Positions 23,014 to 34,761 of a stretch of 64,000 nt of DNA are shown one piece after another. The translations under genes and the position numbers were made by a program. Positions within the stretch are counted from its first letter, which is position 1. Every line of letters begins with the position of its first letter. The DNA comes from Rhodeus uyekii (lineage: Eukaryota; Chordata; Actinopteri; Cypriniformes; Acheilognathidae). Below the pieces are notes generated by a model that had not been told where the DNA came from, searched no databases, and worked only from the letters and a program-made list of their open reading frames with translations. The stretch is taken from NCBI GenBank assembly GCA_037043235.1, contig JAWRVZ010000040.1, positions 1,676,501 through 1,740,500 on the forward strand, read 5' to 3'.

Positions 23014-24239
23014 TAATATACAGGTGTGGAAGTCCCTCGTCTTTTTAAACTAACTAGGGAAAGATATACTTTTGTTTCACACACACAGATCAACCATCTT
23101 CACTCAAACACAACCGACACAGAGCTTTGCGAAGACACTCAAAGCTCCCAGTTCCGATTTCCAGTGCCCTTTTAAGATCCTGGATCATGACGTAACCGAC
23201 CCGCGACGATCATCCTGTTACCTATTTCACAGTGCTTCACGAGACTACATGCCAAAGCATTCCTGTAGTATTCCCGTAGCATTGCCGTAGTGTCGTGTCC
23301 CATGAAAGGGAACCAGGAATCTATAAATGCATGCCATGCCAAACAACCGGCAGCTAAAAGTGTCTGAAGAAGATAATGTTGGCAGGCACGCAGGAGGTAT
23401 GGCGAAGGGATGTAGCATCTAGTTTCCTATTCAACCTTTTTTGTTTAGGGGGCCCAAACATACAAACAGTTGTTCAAATTCTTGCATAAGTGTTCAATGC
23501 CCAAAGGGCAAGCAGAATAGTTCCTGGGCCTCAGTGTGCCACAGAAGAGACAGGACACCAGTGGGTTTCTGCCCAAACCTTCCACCCAAAGGGATGTGGA
23601 AGCAACAAAGGCCACCACATATACCTTTAAGTCGAATGGAGATAACCCAGCAGTGAGTCGGTGTTACAGGAACTCCAGCACTGTACCATCCGGGCAGTTA
23701 AATGAGTCCAGCAGCTGTCCACCGCATGATAAAACTTACATCAACAGGATGTAAGGATGACAGGATGACCGGTCAAAGATTTTAAGCTTCAGGGATGTGA
23801 ACTGCCTTTAGTGTCAGGTCCTATCTGGGAAGGCCATTCATTAGCACTCGCCGACAACAAGGAGCTCCCAACCTTGGGAAAGGAGCCAGGGTTTCTTCCA
23901 CATGTCTAAAGCAGAAATCGGGTTGTCCCATGGGGAAAACCCCCTGGTCTTGAGCCAACACTGCAGTAATGAGTACAGGGTGAGGGGTACAGGGTACATC
24001 CTGTGCACTGCACGTACAGCAGGCCAAAAGGTGGACTGTTGAATGCTACAGTCAACGGACCAAATAGTCTCTGGAACTGCTTCAAAGTGAATGACTGGCC
24101 TAGCTATATTTGTTATGGGCTATAGAACTGATTTGATGCATGCATCAGAACAGAATCCTAATTATGCCTGAAAAGTGGTCCCCATTAGTGAAGAACACTT
24201 TTCTGTGTTCAGCCTAACCCTCAAACATTTCATCTAAGC

Positions 24240-24335
24240 AAGAGCAACATCTTGATGTCGAATCACTAAATTAACTGAGCTAATATCAACACATCATCAA
24301 TGTAGTTCAGCATCTTGGATGCGCAACACATCAGT
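24240..24335 (-). pseudogene. DIRS reverse transcriptase catalytic block (YIDD kept)
   Basis: The minus strand reads KMLNYIDDVLILAQL, the polymerase metal-binding box of DIRS reverse transcriptases, followed within a few codons by a stop. The two Asp codons are intact here, whereas the copy at 38590-38620 reads VLNYINI, with the Asp residues lost. Confidence 0.75.
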
Positions 24336-24375
24336 TCTGCGTCCATACATTTGAAAGATAAGGAGATAGCTAGAC

Positions 24376-24752
24376 TGTGATAAGACTATTTTGTTTTGGG
24401 AAAGAAGAAAGCAGGGTTGGCGTTCTTGAGACTCACACGTTCTTTTATTACTTTACAGATTTGATAAAACAAAAACGTGCACGTTCTGCACTTAATGTCT
24501 CTCACTCTCTGAGTCTCTCTCTGAGTCTCACTTGCTTCGCACCCTCCGCTTCCTCACTGACTCGAGTCTCACCTGGGTCTCTCTCTCTCTGTCATTCACT
24601 TCCCAGCTATTTATAACTGGTCTCTTCCCGCCAGTTACTGCAATGAGACACAGGTGTTTGGCAATTTGCATTTGACCTACTTACTCCGGTGGCTCGTCCA
24701 CCGACTCTCTCTCCCGCTACAGACCTCGCTGAACCACACCCCCCTCGCCACA
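24376..24752 (-). mobile_element. Solo LTR inserted in the DIRS reverse transcriptase
   Basis: Read on the minus strand it starts TGTGGCGAGGGGGGTGTGG and ends GTCTTATCACA (377 bp). It is flanked by TAGAC (24371-24375) and TAGGC (24753-24757), a 4-of-5 target duplication. The DIRS sequence resumes on both sides, as judged against the copy at 38.6 kb. It contains a TATAAATAG box (minus strand, near 24610) and a CT-rich stretch. Confidence 0.75.
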
Positions 24753-25330
24753 TAGGCCTAATGGAAGAACCTGATATTGGTGTACCTTCCCCCAAAGGCA
24801 GACCTCAGAGACTTCCTGGATGTAAGGTCACCACAGATCAGTCCTCGGGTCAACGATTGACCTGACCTTCGAACCTACGCTGCAGACTGAGGCATTCAGT
24901 AGATACAGGTTCAAAGCCTCCCTTGTATAAAACAGTGAAGTAACAGCTTTTAGAAGCCTGACTCTGTCTAAGAGGGGTGGATAAACTATGGCTCCTTATC
25001 CCAGCAGAGTTTTACTTCCGGTTCCATAATAAGAGCCTGCTCATGGCCACCACTGTGTTTAGAATCTCATAAATCTGGGTGGGCAAGACCCAATTAAGCC
25101 TTCTTCTTTGTGACCAGGATCCATTGAGAATATTCGTAGTAGCACATGCTGCTAGAAATTCTAATAAGGGAATCGGTCTCTCAAGACTACTCACTGGTGT
25201 TTCATGAGCAACTGAAGCAGACCACTTGCAGGGAACACCGGAACTGGAAGCTCAGGGCTGAGGCCCATCCTCGTGCCTCTATGACACTCTCCATTATCAT
25301 TATATATGTGCTATCATTTGGTGCCTAGAA

Positions 25331-26220
25331 TAGAATATTTGTATAAAGACTACTTTATATTAAGTTATATTTAATTGTTTAAATTTATACATTTATACAA
25401 CACATACCATATGCTGTATAAAGTTTTACTATATTGTTTATTTAATAAATATTATTTAACTAGAATAATTAAATTCATAATTTTATATATATATATACAC
25501 AGTACTTTGGCATACTTTTTCACAAAAAGTAATAATTTCCATGTTTTACAAATAAAACAAATATTTCCACATATTACCCGGGGTACACAAACCCCTGATT
25601 AGGACTCACTGCTTTAGGCATTAATAAAGAAACACTTCTGCAATCTCAAAAGTTAAAAAAATATATCACTTCACAGAATCATGAATATACTGTTCCTATA
25701 TTTGAAATCATTCAGGAGGTTAAAGGCCTGGTTGTTTTACTCAAAAATAGTTAGTTTAACTCTATATAAATGGCAGAGTGCTTTGCAATGGTCTTGTGGC
25801 TGTAGCGGGGACATGTGACCTTTTCATTTGGCATTTGTGCCAGTGCCCTGCTGGAGAACACGGCTGTCATACAGGCATCCTTGAAGAGGAGGTGGCAGCG
25901 CCTGCCTCTCTCTCCTGCCGTAGTCTGCTGTGCCATGTGGAGACCCAGATGTAGCAGGCAGGGTAATCCACACTCACACACTCATGAAAGTGCCCATCTG
26001 GTGCTGTATGTGTACACTAAGCCCTGGGCGTACACACACGCAAGGCATGGGTGGACTGGAGAGCATCATGATGTTAGTGGGCATGCGGTGGCATTTACTG
26101 ACCTGTAAGATAAGAAAAACACTTTCTGATTTACATGTAGCACACAACAACACAGAAACACATATGCATATATAAACTTGTATTTGTGCATTATTATACG
26201 CAAAATAAGACTGTACATGG
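25331..26220. other. Non-coding stretch
   Basis: 25350-25750 is AT-rich. The block 25790-25975 is GC-balanced and open on both strands (minus: HLGLHMAQQTTAGERGRRC...). No family is recognised; it could be a conserved element or repeat remnant. Confidence 0.35.
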
Positions 26221-26224
26221 ACAA

Positions 26225-26560
26225 TATGTAGACACCTCCTTAACAGACTCCTTGGGAAGGCTTTCCACTAGGAAATGGATGTGGAGATATGCTCCCATTC
26301 AGATATGAGGATCAGTGAGTTCATGCGATAGGGTCTGGCTCTCACTCGCCATTCCAGTTAATCCCAAAGGTGTTTCGGTCTGGGCTTTATCTACAGCAGA
26401 TGAAGTCCCACACCAGACTCTGAGGTCATGCTGGAGCAGAAAATTTTGCCACAGAGTTAAAAGCACAAAATGCTCTAGAATTTCACTACATGCAATAGCA
26501 TTAAAGTTTTTCTTTACTGCAATTCAGTGGTCTAGTCAAACCTGTTAATGACGGAATGTC
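26225..26560 (-). mobile_element. Degenerate DNA-transposon fragment, family uncertain
   Basis: The words GGGAAGGCTTTCCACTAGGA, CATTCCAGTTAATCCCAAAG and GTGTTTCGGTCTGGGC are diverged forms of a common teleost DNA transposon coding strand read in reverse. I recall this family as Tc1/mariner-related, but cannot confirm it. Confidence 0.4.
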
Positions 26561-26579
26561 AATTGTATCTGAATAACTT

Positions 26580-27060
26580 TCTATTCAAGTGTTTCCCTTT
26601 CAAGGGAACTTGAGCTGCGAACAAGTTTAAGCAGTGTACTTCTCCCTGCCCTTATTTCATCACAGGTGGGAATACACATGAGCTGTGTGTTGTTTGTTTG
26701 GAAGCGGAGTGGAGCATACCCAGTCAGCCAGAGGGGGCCAAATGTGTGAGGAAAGCACTTTGGCTCGAGTTCCTCATGGTTTGGGTCCCACTGTGGCTGA
26801 GGCAGAGTAACGACTCAGATTGCGGGGTTCGCAGATTGATCCGCAAAGGGGTTAGAGCACACCTTACCTCTAACCCAGCCCCTTTCTCTGCCCTCACCTG
26901 CCAAGTCCAGTGTCTTATCCCAGGGGTTGGAAGCACACTTTGCAGTTTCTTCTGACATGGGTGAGGCACCAGTATTATAACTATCCAGCTCAGAGGAGCT
27001 GGATGTTTTTAAAATTGAAACAGGTGATGCACAGTTGAGGACTCTTCACCTCTGGCTCCT
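26580..27060 (+). mobile_element. DIRS 5' end with gag fragment, plus strand
   Basis: A terminal-repeat-like stretch (TTTCCCTTTCAAGGGAACTTGAG) at 26587-26610 is followed by a segment (about 26770-26960) whose reverse complement resembles the gag segments at 39400-39560 and 38870-39060. Orientation is therefore opposite to the neighbouring DIRS fragments. No intact frame. Confidence 0.55.
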
Positions 27061-28060
27061 GCATAATGGGGTGGCACGGAAGTGGTTAGCAACTTTTTGT
27101 ATGTGGGGCCCGCTTCCCCTCGGTGCCCTCAGGGGACTGTTTTGCCAACCTTGCCACCTTGTGGCAAGAGCAGTCAGGTCTTGCCACAAGACCTGACTGC
27201 TCAGAGCAGTCAGGTCGGTTCTTCCCTGCTGCTTTGCTGTTTGAGTAATACCAGAGGCCAGTCTCGAGAGATTATTTCAACCAAAGGAATGTGGTAAGCA
27301 ACTATGTCACATAAACATTTAAGGTGGATGTGTAAATCGCTCTTGCAGGGCAATTAACTGGGTCCAGCTGATGACCACTTTACCAAGAAATAAACACTCT
27401 CCACTTCAAAGCATACTGATTTCTTGTGGAAGGAGCACTGGTATGAAGAATGGTCTCAATAACCTCAATTGAGAGACTAAAACCTTTGAGAGGCCAAGCC
27501 AACAGTTTCCACAGTTCTGGGCGGGGATGAAGTTTTGAGCCCCCTGCCTGCGACAGAAAGTCCCACCTAATCAGAATCGCCCAAGAAGAGTATCAAGGAG
27601 AGATACAAGATCCGAAAAACCATACTCTAAAGATTGATCAGGGTAAATCTCTTCCACCTTAGGCATCACTCCAATAATCTTGCTCTTTGTGGCCAAATAT
27701 CAATGAATAGTGAGTTGTTTGTTCTATAAACACAATACTAGTTTCTTCCATAATTTTGACGAAAGGTTGTGTTCGCAAGGGCAGGAAGTGTTCATCCAGT
27801 TTGCTCTTGGAATGAACGCCCTGCTTCTTAGCTGGCCAATCAAGATCTAAATTGCTGCTTGCTCGCCATGATAACATATATCATATGTTGAGAGACAAAC
27901 AACACCAAATGCTATAAACGATTTGACATATAGTGCTTACTGAAAACACAGAAGCACTGTTTGGGCATGCTTTATAGTTTTCTGGTTGGTCACCCGCCTC
28001 TGAAGTTTCATCACTCCATTGGACTGATTTCACACGTGACAATCATGCAAAGTATTCCCA
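27061..28060 (-). mobile_element. Further scrambled DIRS fragments
   Basis: The segment 27430-27520 repeats the minus-strand recombinase N-terminus seen at 20750-20850 (AATGGTCTCAATAACCTC against GTGGTCTCAGCAACTTCG). The minus-strand frame 27877-27659 (MLSWRASSNLD...) lies where a gag start would be. Ends are not defined. Confidence 0.45.
27168..27216. repeat. Perfect 16-bp-arm palindrome plus a third copy
   Basis: GAGCAGTCAGGTCTTG (27168-27183) and CAAGACCTGACTGCTC (27187-27202) form a perfect hairpin with a 3-nt loop. AGAGCAGTCAGGTC follows at 27203-27216. Confidence 0.85.
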
Positions 28061-28492
28061 CAGCATCAATTGAGGAAGCAAGAATTCACATAGAAGCATT
28101 GTCTCAAAAATTATGGAAATCTCCATCAGTGGAGGAGAAAGAATTAATTACTTGAAAAAAAAATTTCAGCAAGGATGAATGAAATAGATTAAAAGTGACA
28201 ATAAATACTTTTACATTGTTACAAAATTTATATTTTAAATAAATGTTCTGTTGAACTATTCATCAAAAAATCCTACAAAAATGCACCAGAGTTTCCTCAA
28301 ACATGTTGAGAAGCACAGTTATTTTCAATGTTGACAATATGAAAGATCTTCAATAATCAGAACGGTGAAACACTTTTTCAAAAATTGAGTAAAACTGAGT
28401 ACAAAAAGTCACATTATAGCGGTCTTTGAGACCAAGACACAGGAAGAAGCCCTGACAGGAAGAAGTGAAACATATTTAAATAAAGAGTATTC
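28061..28492. other. AT-rich non-coding stretch
   Basis: Nothing recognised. Confidence 0.4.
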
Positions 28493-28500
28493 ATTTAGAT

Positions 28501-28919
28501 CAGGGGTCTGCAACCTGCGGCTCCAGAGCTGCATGCGGCTCTTTGATCCCTGTGCAGAGGCTCCCCTAGCTTTGAAAAATATATATGGGAATCAATAAAT
28601 AAGCTATTTCATTAATTAATTAATTTTTTAAATGGTATACCTCTTAAATTTCAAGATCGAAGTAATCTTGTTACATAATTGTTTTGAAATATTTTGATGT
28701 TTTCCATTGTCACAAACAGCAATAAAATGCCATTAGTTTTATTTTTGTAGTTCTGAGATTTCATAAATGCTACACACTTTAGTTATTTTATGCATTCCAA
28801 ACTGGATATAAACCTTTATATGCAGTGTTATTATGATTTTAGGGATCACATAGGTTAATTTTATTCGGTAGTAAAGAGGCCAAAATGGCTCTTTTGATTT
28901 TAAAAGTTGCAGACCCCTA
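28501..28919. mobile_element. hAT-type MITE with perfect 8-bp target duplication
   Basis: The ends CAGGGGTCTGCAACCTGCGG and, reversed, TAGGGGTCTGCAACTTTTAA are terminal inverted repeats of a hAT type common in vertebrates. ATTTAGAT flanks it on both sides (28493-28500 and 28920-28927). It has no transposase. Confidence 0.85.
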
Positions 28920-28927
28920 ATTTAGAT

Positions 28928-29244
28928 TTTACACAGTCTGATAAATAACATAACTCACACACAGCTTTCAGCACTTTTATTAACATGCAGTAACTAGAGT
29001 ACAGCACTCCACCTTTCCTTTTCTTAACATGCTTAACACCTGTTATCATGGTCTCAATACTTACTTTTCATGTCATTATAATATAATATATATAAATCTA
29101 TAATATTCAGCACTGCAAGGGTTGAGAATGTTACATTTGTTCTCTTCATGTTTTTTTTCTTCTTTTTAAGATACAGATAATATTTAATATGAGGACATTG
29201 ACAATTGTTATAAGTGATCTGAATGGATCATGAGTTTGGAAAGA

Positions 29245-29275
<31 letters not shown>

Positions 29276-29770
29276 TACACCTATACTCTGATTTGAGAAA
29301 TAAAACAGAAATTCAAAACAAAAGCAAACAATGTATTTATTAGATATACTTTTTAAATTTGGATTATATCACACTTTAAAAAAAAAAAATCTAAAATGGG
29401 CTTAGAGGTTCTGAAAATCCCTTGAAAACTCAGCCATTAAAAAGTGACATGTGCAATGAACAATATAAAACTATTAAATGGCAATAGTGCTTTGGGATAA
29501 AGTAGATTGCTAAAGTTTTGTACCAACTCCATTTTCCACCCAGGAAAACATCGCAAGCGTTCATTTAGATTTTTCTTCTGCTTACGCTGGGTTTCATCTG
29601 CTGAAACTTTGCCAGTAGACCTCTCCATTTAAATAAATGACGTTTGTTTGTTTGTTTTTTGCTTCCTGCACCACAGTTCTTATTCCATGTGGTCATATTT
29701 AACAGTGGCAGCCATGATCCTCTCCTCAGAGCTTACAACCAAGTGGTCCCTCTCTCCTGTCCATGCCATT
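28928..29770. other. AT-rich non-coding stretch; possible 3' UTR on the minus strand
   Basis: (TA)n at 29248-29275. The part 29440-29770 lies just downstream, on the minus strand, of the candidate terminal exon 29776-29911 and would be its 3' untranslated region. No canonical polyadenylation signal was fixed. Confidence 0.35.
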
Positions 29771-29775
29771 GAGTC

Positions 29776-29911
29776 CTAACCTTTGACCCCTGCCGTGGCA
29801 CACTGCCTCAGATTAGTATGGACTTCATGCACTTCAGATCTGCGAGGCTTGAGGCTAAAGGAGCTTTGCTCAGCACGCTGAAGTCGGTGGTTGAAGTAAC
29901 TGCAGAAGCAC
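29776..29911 (-). CDS. Candidate terminal exon of an unidentified membrane protein
   Basis: On the minus strand a strong acceptor (TTTTTTTTCAATAG) at about 29912-29925 is followed by one base and 44 open codons (CFCSYFNHRLQRAEQSSFSL... ending ATAGVKG) and a TAG stop. The single leading base completes the split codon left by the minus-strand exon 47262-47467 (AA+G, Lys). The joined sequence would continue a hydrophobic segment into a basic, cytosolic-looking tail. A second frame (TDFSVLSKAPLASSLADLKC...) is also open, so the choice rests on phase. I do not recognise the protein. The intron would be 17 kb, and other exons may lie between. Confidence 0.45.
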
Positions 29912-29925
29912 CTATTGAAAAAAAA

Positions 29926-30148
29926 AGAGAAGTAAGGATGTCGAAGTAACCTCGTAGAAGTAGAATAGTGTAGAATGGCACTTAGTATCAGGTTAAATAG
30001 ATGTCCACAAGTCAAACATTAGTTTAGTTTTCTGAGTTATACACTAAAGTTCAAAGGGTTGAAAGTCTCTTATTCCCACCAAGGCTGCATTTGATCCATA
30101 ATACAGTAAGCCAATAATAATTTAAATTAATTTAATATATTTTTTAAG

Positions 30149-30191
<43 letters not shown>

Positions 30192-31433
30192 CGAATAAGA
30201 CTGGAATAACAGTACCCATTCAGCAGCCATTATTCCTGTCTTGATCTTATATACTGATATGCTGTTCAAGAAATATTTCTTATATCAAAGCGGAAAAAAA
30301 TTGTGCTGCTTAACAATTTTTGTGGATACCATAATCATTTTGGTATAATTTTTCATTTTTCAGGAGTTTTTGATAAATAAAAAGTTCAAAAGCATTTATT
30401 AAAGATATAAATATTTTGTAAAATTATGAATGTATTTACTGTCTCATTATCAATTTAATGTGTCCTTAATGAATAAAAGTGAATTTTCTTACTGGAAATC
30501 TTACTGAACTTTTGAACAGTTTTTGCATCTGTAAAATAATTTATAATGCTTCATTTATTATGCACCATTTTGAATTAAAATGAATATATATTTAATATAT
30601 TAATCTACATTTATATTTTTTTATTTTTGTGGCATAATATTTTTCAGAAAAATGCACTCCAAAATGTCATGTAAAAACAAAAACTAGTTGGATCCTTTAC
30701 ATTTAGGTGTGATGGTCACTTCCTGTCTAAGCAAATTCTTGGTCAGAATAAGCTGTAATGTGAAAATAATTTGGTCCGCTTAGTTAAAAATCTGACTCCA
30801 CACGTTCAGGTTCTTTATAACTTAACAGAATTTACTACTGCCGGTGGGCGGATACTAAGAAGTGAGTAGATGTAGAGATGAACGTTACTGATTATATGAA
30901 CTTTTAAAACTAGTGGTAATGCAGAATGGTTAAATTCATACATGCCATAATTGCTCTTGCATGTTTAAGCAAACTTAATCTCATTATTACCCAATTTGCC
31001 TTCCCTTTCTCTTACAGGTCCCATGGGAACCCTGAAAAATCCTCTTGAGACCCATAAATGAACATATATATGCCTTTCTTCAACAATTTATACTCTGCTT
31101 CCTTACCTCAGGCAGATTGTAGCGTATTGGAGTTAGTCAAGCAATCATCTTCAAAAGACATATTGTGGACCCCTAAGTGAAATATCACTCTAACTGTCAC
31201 TCTGCCACATTTATGCAGCTGTATAATTACAGAAACAGTTTAAAAAGTGTTGAAGAGAGATAATAAGAAGGATAGCAAATCTGAAAGATTCTGCTCAGAA
31301 CACCTTCAAAGTGAGATGAACATTTTTGAGGTGATATCAAAGTGGCAATTACAAAAATACTTGGATGACTTCAGTTACCCTCAAATATTGAAAGTGTGAT
31401 TAGTGAATTATGCGTGTGGCTTATGCGTGTGAA
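29926..31433. other. AT-rich intron-like stretch
   Basis: (TA)n at 30150-30187. A good plus-strand acceptor (CCTTCCCTTTCTCTTACAG, ending 31018) is followed by a short open frame, but nothing is recognised. Confidence 0.35.
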
Positions 31434-31580
31434 TTACCGATGTCATTGCATTATCCTCTGCTACTTAAATTAATATAATAATAAAAAAAAAAAAATTATA
31501 TATATATGTATATATATATATGTATATTTTTATTGTTATATTAATTTAAGTAGCAGATGATAATGCAATGACATCGGTAA
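31434..31580. repeat. Long near-perfect hairpin, 54-bp arms
   Basis: 31434-31487 and 31527-31580 are reverse complements with two mismatches in 54 bp. The loop is about 39 nt of A and TA repeats. It has no terminal motif of a known MITE and no coding content. Confidence 0.85.
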
Positions 31581-31589
31581 AAAACTCAC

Positions 31590-32755
31590 CATATAACAAA
31601 TGATCTTGAAACAAGTCACCTTTTGGTCTATGAGAAACATTCAGAGAAGCATTCTGAGATGTATTTCAACAGTCACTCAGCTCAACAATCAAGAGCCTCT
31701 CCATTTGAAGAGTCAGGCCACTCACAAGTTGCCAGGCAACCTCAAAGAAGGAGTGTAAATGTCACAATCGAGAAGAGTCATTTAGACACGATCACTCCCA
31801 GGTTACAGTGCACTTCAAAAGCTTTCATAAAGTGTTTACTTTATCTGAAATTGCAATTAATAGAGAGTCAATTTGTTATTCGATCACTCTTGACCCTGAA
31901 CAACTTCATCATTGCATTAAAAATGTCTCTTTTTCCATACCCACTCCCTGAGTAATGAAATTCACAAGGAGATTCACAAATGGATAACCACATTTGAATA
32001 GAATCTGCAGATGTCAGATCATAATTAGCACACATTAATTCACCCTAAAAAAAATTCTAATTGAATAAAAACAAAACAAAACCTGAAGCAATATATTGAG
32101 GCATTTGATCGTCCATCTGTGTATGTGAATGTTTGTCCTTTAAAAGGCAACATTGAAGCTCAGGAATGGAACTTTAATTGTTTTGCACATTTTTGTTGAA
32201 AAGTGCTCAGCAAACTTTGTAGCCAATAAATAATCCGAATCACAGACCAAATCAAGCGTTCTTCCAAACTCATTTTCAAGGCCAGTTATTTGAGACTTAT
32301 CAGGTCCGATCGCACAATCCCGTAATGCAGGTCTATGGGGACAAAGAAGAGCTTCATTCTCACTGAATTGAAAAACACATTTCTTGTTCTTAACGGTAAC
32401 TAAGCTGTCAACAGATAAGGAAGTTCACAGTATCGCCTTCCTGATAATCCATCTCGTGATCGCTCCCCTTGTATTTTCTTTCTAAACAGCTTGGAAATAT
32501 GGTTTGAGGCCTTTGCCAAATGTCACTCCAAATGCTTCCTCCAAATGCTCCCACAATGAAAAATTTAAAATTGTGGAATGAAAACTGGAGCACACAGACG
32601 GAGCAAAGGAACACAGTGTTACTATATGCTAATAGCCTCCATGCCCATGTTTTCACTTTATCACAGTTTTAGCCAAATTATTGTTCCTGATTTCTGAAAA
32701 AAAGCAACTCTCAAGTGCTTGCATATAATAAATTGGCTCCTATTTAGCACATCTC
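31590..32755. other. Non-coding stretch
   Basis: Moderately AT-rich, with short open frames only (for example 31623-31955 plus) that resemble no protein I know. Confidence 0.4.
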
Positions 32756-33041
32756 GGTTACACTTTATTTTGATGGTCTCCTTTAGAACTTCTGTTGACT
32801 ATAAGTAAGTTGCACCTACATGAAAACTCATTAGAGTAGAGTATTAGTAGACTGTTATACTGTTATAGGGTAGGTAGAATAAGATTACACATGTTTGCAA
32901 ATTTAGAATGTCTTTTGGGGAGCATCGAAATAAAGTGTTAGCAGATATTAAGCACACAGTCTACTAATAATCTAATAAGAATTAGTTGACATATAGGTGC
33001 AATATTACTCAAAAGGGACCATCAAAATAAAGGTGTTACCC
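32756..33041. mobile_element. Fold-back MITE (GGTTACACTTTATTTTGATGG family)
   Basis: The left end GGTTACACTTTATTTTGATGG and the reversed right end GGGTAACACCTTTATTTTGATGG are inverted repeats that extend about 60 bp inward (through GTTGACTATAAG and GCACCTA). Relatives lie at 43241-43400 and 52017-52199. No gene. Confidence 0.7.
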
Positions 33042-34566
33042 AAATCTCAACTTCTTGATTGTTTTTATCATTGTAAGAAATACTAAACCCAGGGTTAGGA
33101 CAAAGCGGTATGTACTAATATAGCAAGTCTTGGCTGTGGGATTACATTGTCACAAAATGTAAACTATTTTATTATTACCCTGCTCTAATATGCTAAATGT
33201 AATGATATTAAGATATTATACACATTGACATTTGTTTCAGTAAAAATGCATTACTTGATTTAGAAATCCAACTTTTACCACCATGACTGTCCTAATTTTC
33301 TCCTATGTTTCCATAAAATATGCATACTATATTTTTTTACATGAAGTATGGACAACAAAAATAAACTACACCTTAGGCTTATTGCTGTCCACATGGCTTG
33401 TCCAGAGTGGTAGACCTGGACATTCTGCATATCAGACACCATTCTCTCAAATGTAAAACCTTAAGAGCAATTTATTCACATAAGCAACATTAATTCCCCC
33501 ATTCACACCCCACAAGCACACAGTCGTGCACACACAGATCCGACACTAACCTCCTCCAATTTTGTCAGCTCCCCCCTCCAAACCACAAATGCTCACTGTA
33601 TTATCTGTCAATGCTGATTAAATAATGTAATTAATGACTTAATTAACATTTCTATAATCTATTTTAATAAATCTCAGGCAGCGTAATGAGCGATTTTAAC
33701 CTCCGGGCTCAGAGTATGAAAATATGCAACGGCGGGTTGGAGCGGTCGGGGGAGCTTTCCTGTGTGACAGTGAGACGGTGGGACTGAGAGGGGGGCACAT
33801 GAGCAGAGCTCAAGGCCAGTGTCATCAGACTTGCTGTCTGTGCAAGATGAGAAAACCTGTGGCAGAACCCTGTCCTCACTCATCACGGCTGACACAGAGG
33901 CCTCATGTGAAGTAAAACCTGCATCATCACTTTTCAAATATCATCATTACTGTTTTGGTATAGTAGTATTTGAGCTCATCTAAACAGTTTGTGCTGAATT
34001 ATCTATATTTTTTTCACAGTGGAGGACTGGTAGCTGTCAAAAAGACACCCATACATACACTTTTGTCAACAAACATCCTGTACAAATGCTTTCAAAAAAG
34101 GTCTGGAGTGCACACACGCACACACACACACACGCCCGCACTTAAGTATTTTACAGAGAAGTATCCTACACTAAAATATTTTAATAAAGTATTAGTGCCC
34201 TCCACTTTCATTCAAAACATTTACAAAATAACCTTTAATTCATGTGAAGTATAAGTATATAAATGGTTGGATTAGTGAAATAAATATTATATTTTTCCAT
34301 TTATATTGTACTGTATATTATTAAGCAATTAGAAATACTTAATGCAAGTTGTAAAGCATGATTTCCTGTAAATACAAAGCAATGATTTATCATACTATAT
34401 TCGATGCTATAGATTTATAACGCCCAAAAATGATATATAATGTTGCTATAAGTAATTTATAGGACGACTTTCTGAAAAGTGGAAGTGCATTTCTGTGGCC
34501 CCATCAAAATATAACCTCAGTTTGTTTAAGCATGCCGACAAACCTTATAGAGAAAACATCTTGGTA
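33042..34566. other. Non-coding stretch with a possible conserved block
   Basis: 33600-33940 combines TAATTA-rich sequence with a GC-richer part and looks like a developmental conserved element. An (AC)n run lies near 34108-34135. No exon accepted. Confidence 0.4.
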
Positions 34567-34761
34567 ACGTATATAACCTTGGTTCACTGACGAGGGAATG
34601 AGACACTATGGGAATGCGTATTGTCAATGTGTCGTGAAGCACAATGAAATCAAATCGAAGTGTGTACAGGCGTCATGGACGGATGACGTCATGGCACAGG
34701 AAGCTACAAGGAGGCGCAGTGTCTCATTCCCTCTTCAGGGAACCAAGGTTACATACGTAAC
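34567..34761. repeat. DIRS terminal repeat, interrupted by an LTR element
   Basis: ATAACCTTGGTTCACTGACG (34567 on) and its inverted counterpart CTTCAGGGAACCAAGGTTACAT (34733-34754) frame about 190 bp. The repeat continues after the LTR element, at 36805, through the shared GTAAC. Confidence 0.7.

Larger units (their letters stand above)
20386..23330 (-). mobile_element. Degenerate DIRS element, minus strand, internally deleted
   Basis: Read on the minus strand, the order is terminal repeat (about 23270-23330), gag start (23013 downward), degraded middle part, recombinase N-terminus (about 20840-20750), recombinase C-terminus (20676-20443) and terminal repeat (20397-20480). It is about 2.9 kb, clearly shorter than a full DIRS element (about 6 kb), so large parts, including most of the recombinase core, are lost. 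Confidence 0.75.
23331..25330 (-). mobile_element. DIRS reverse-transcriptase region, degenerate
   Basis: The minus strand carries pieces of the DIRS reverse transcriptase in a relative order that fits one element: a GSW/ILVTKK-like piece near 25090-25150, then, after a solo LTR (24376-24752), the catalytic block with YIDD at 24293-24304, then a piece corresponding to the next conserved block (near 24190-24250). The parallel segment at 38.4-39.3 kb is a second copy. Frames are broken by stops and shifts. Confidence 0.65.

Noticed and set aside
31019..31062. Plus-strand acceptor with a 13-codon frame (PMGTLKNPLETHK)
   Set aside because: Too short and without any supporting partner.
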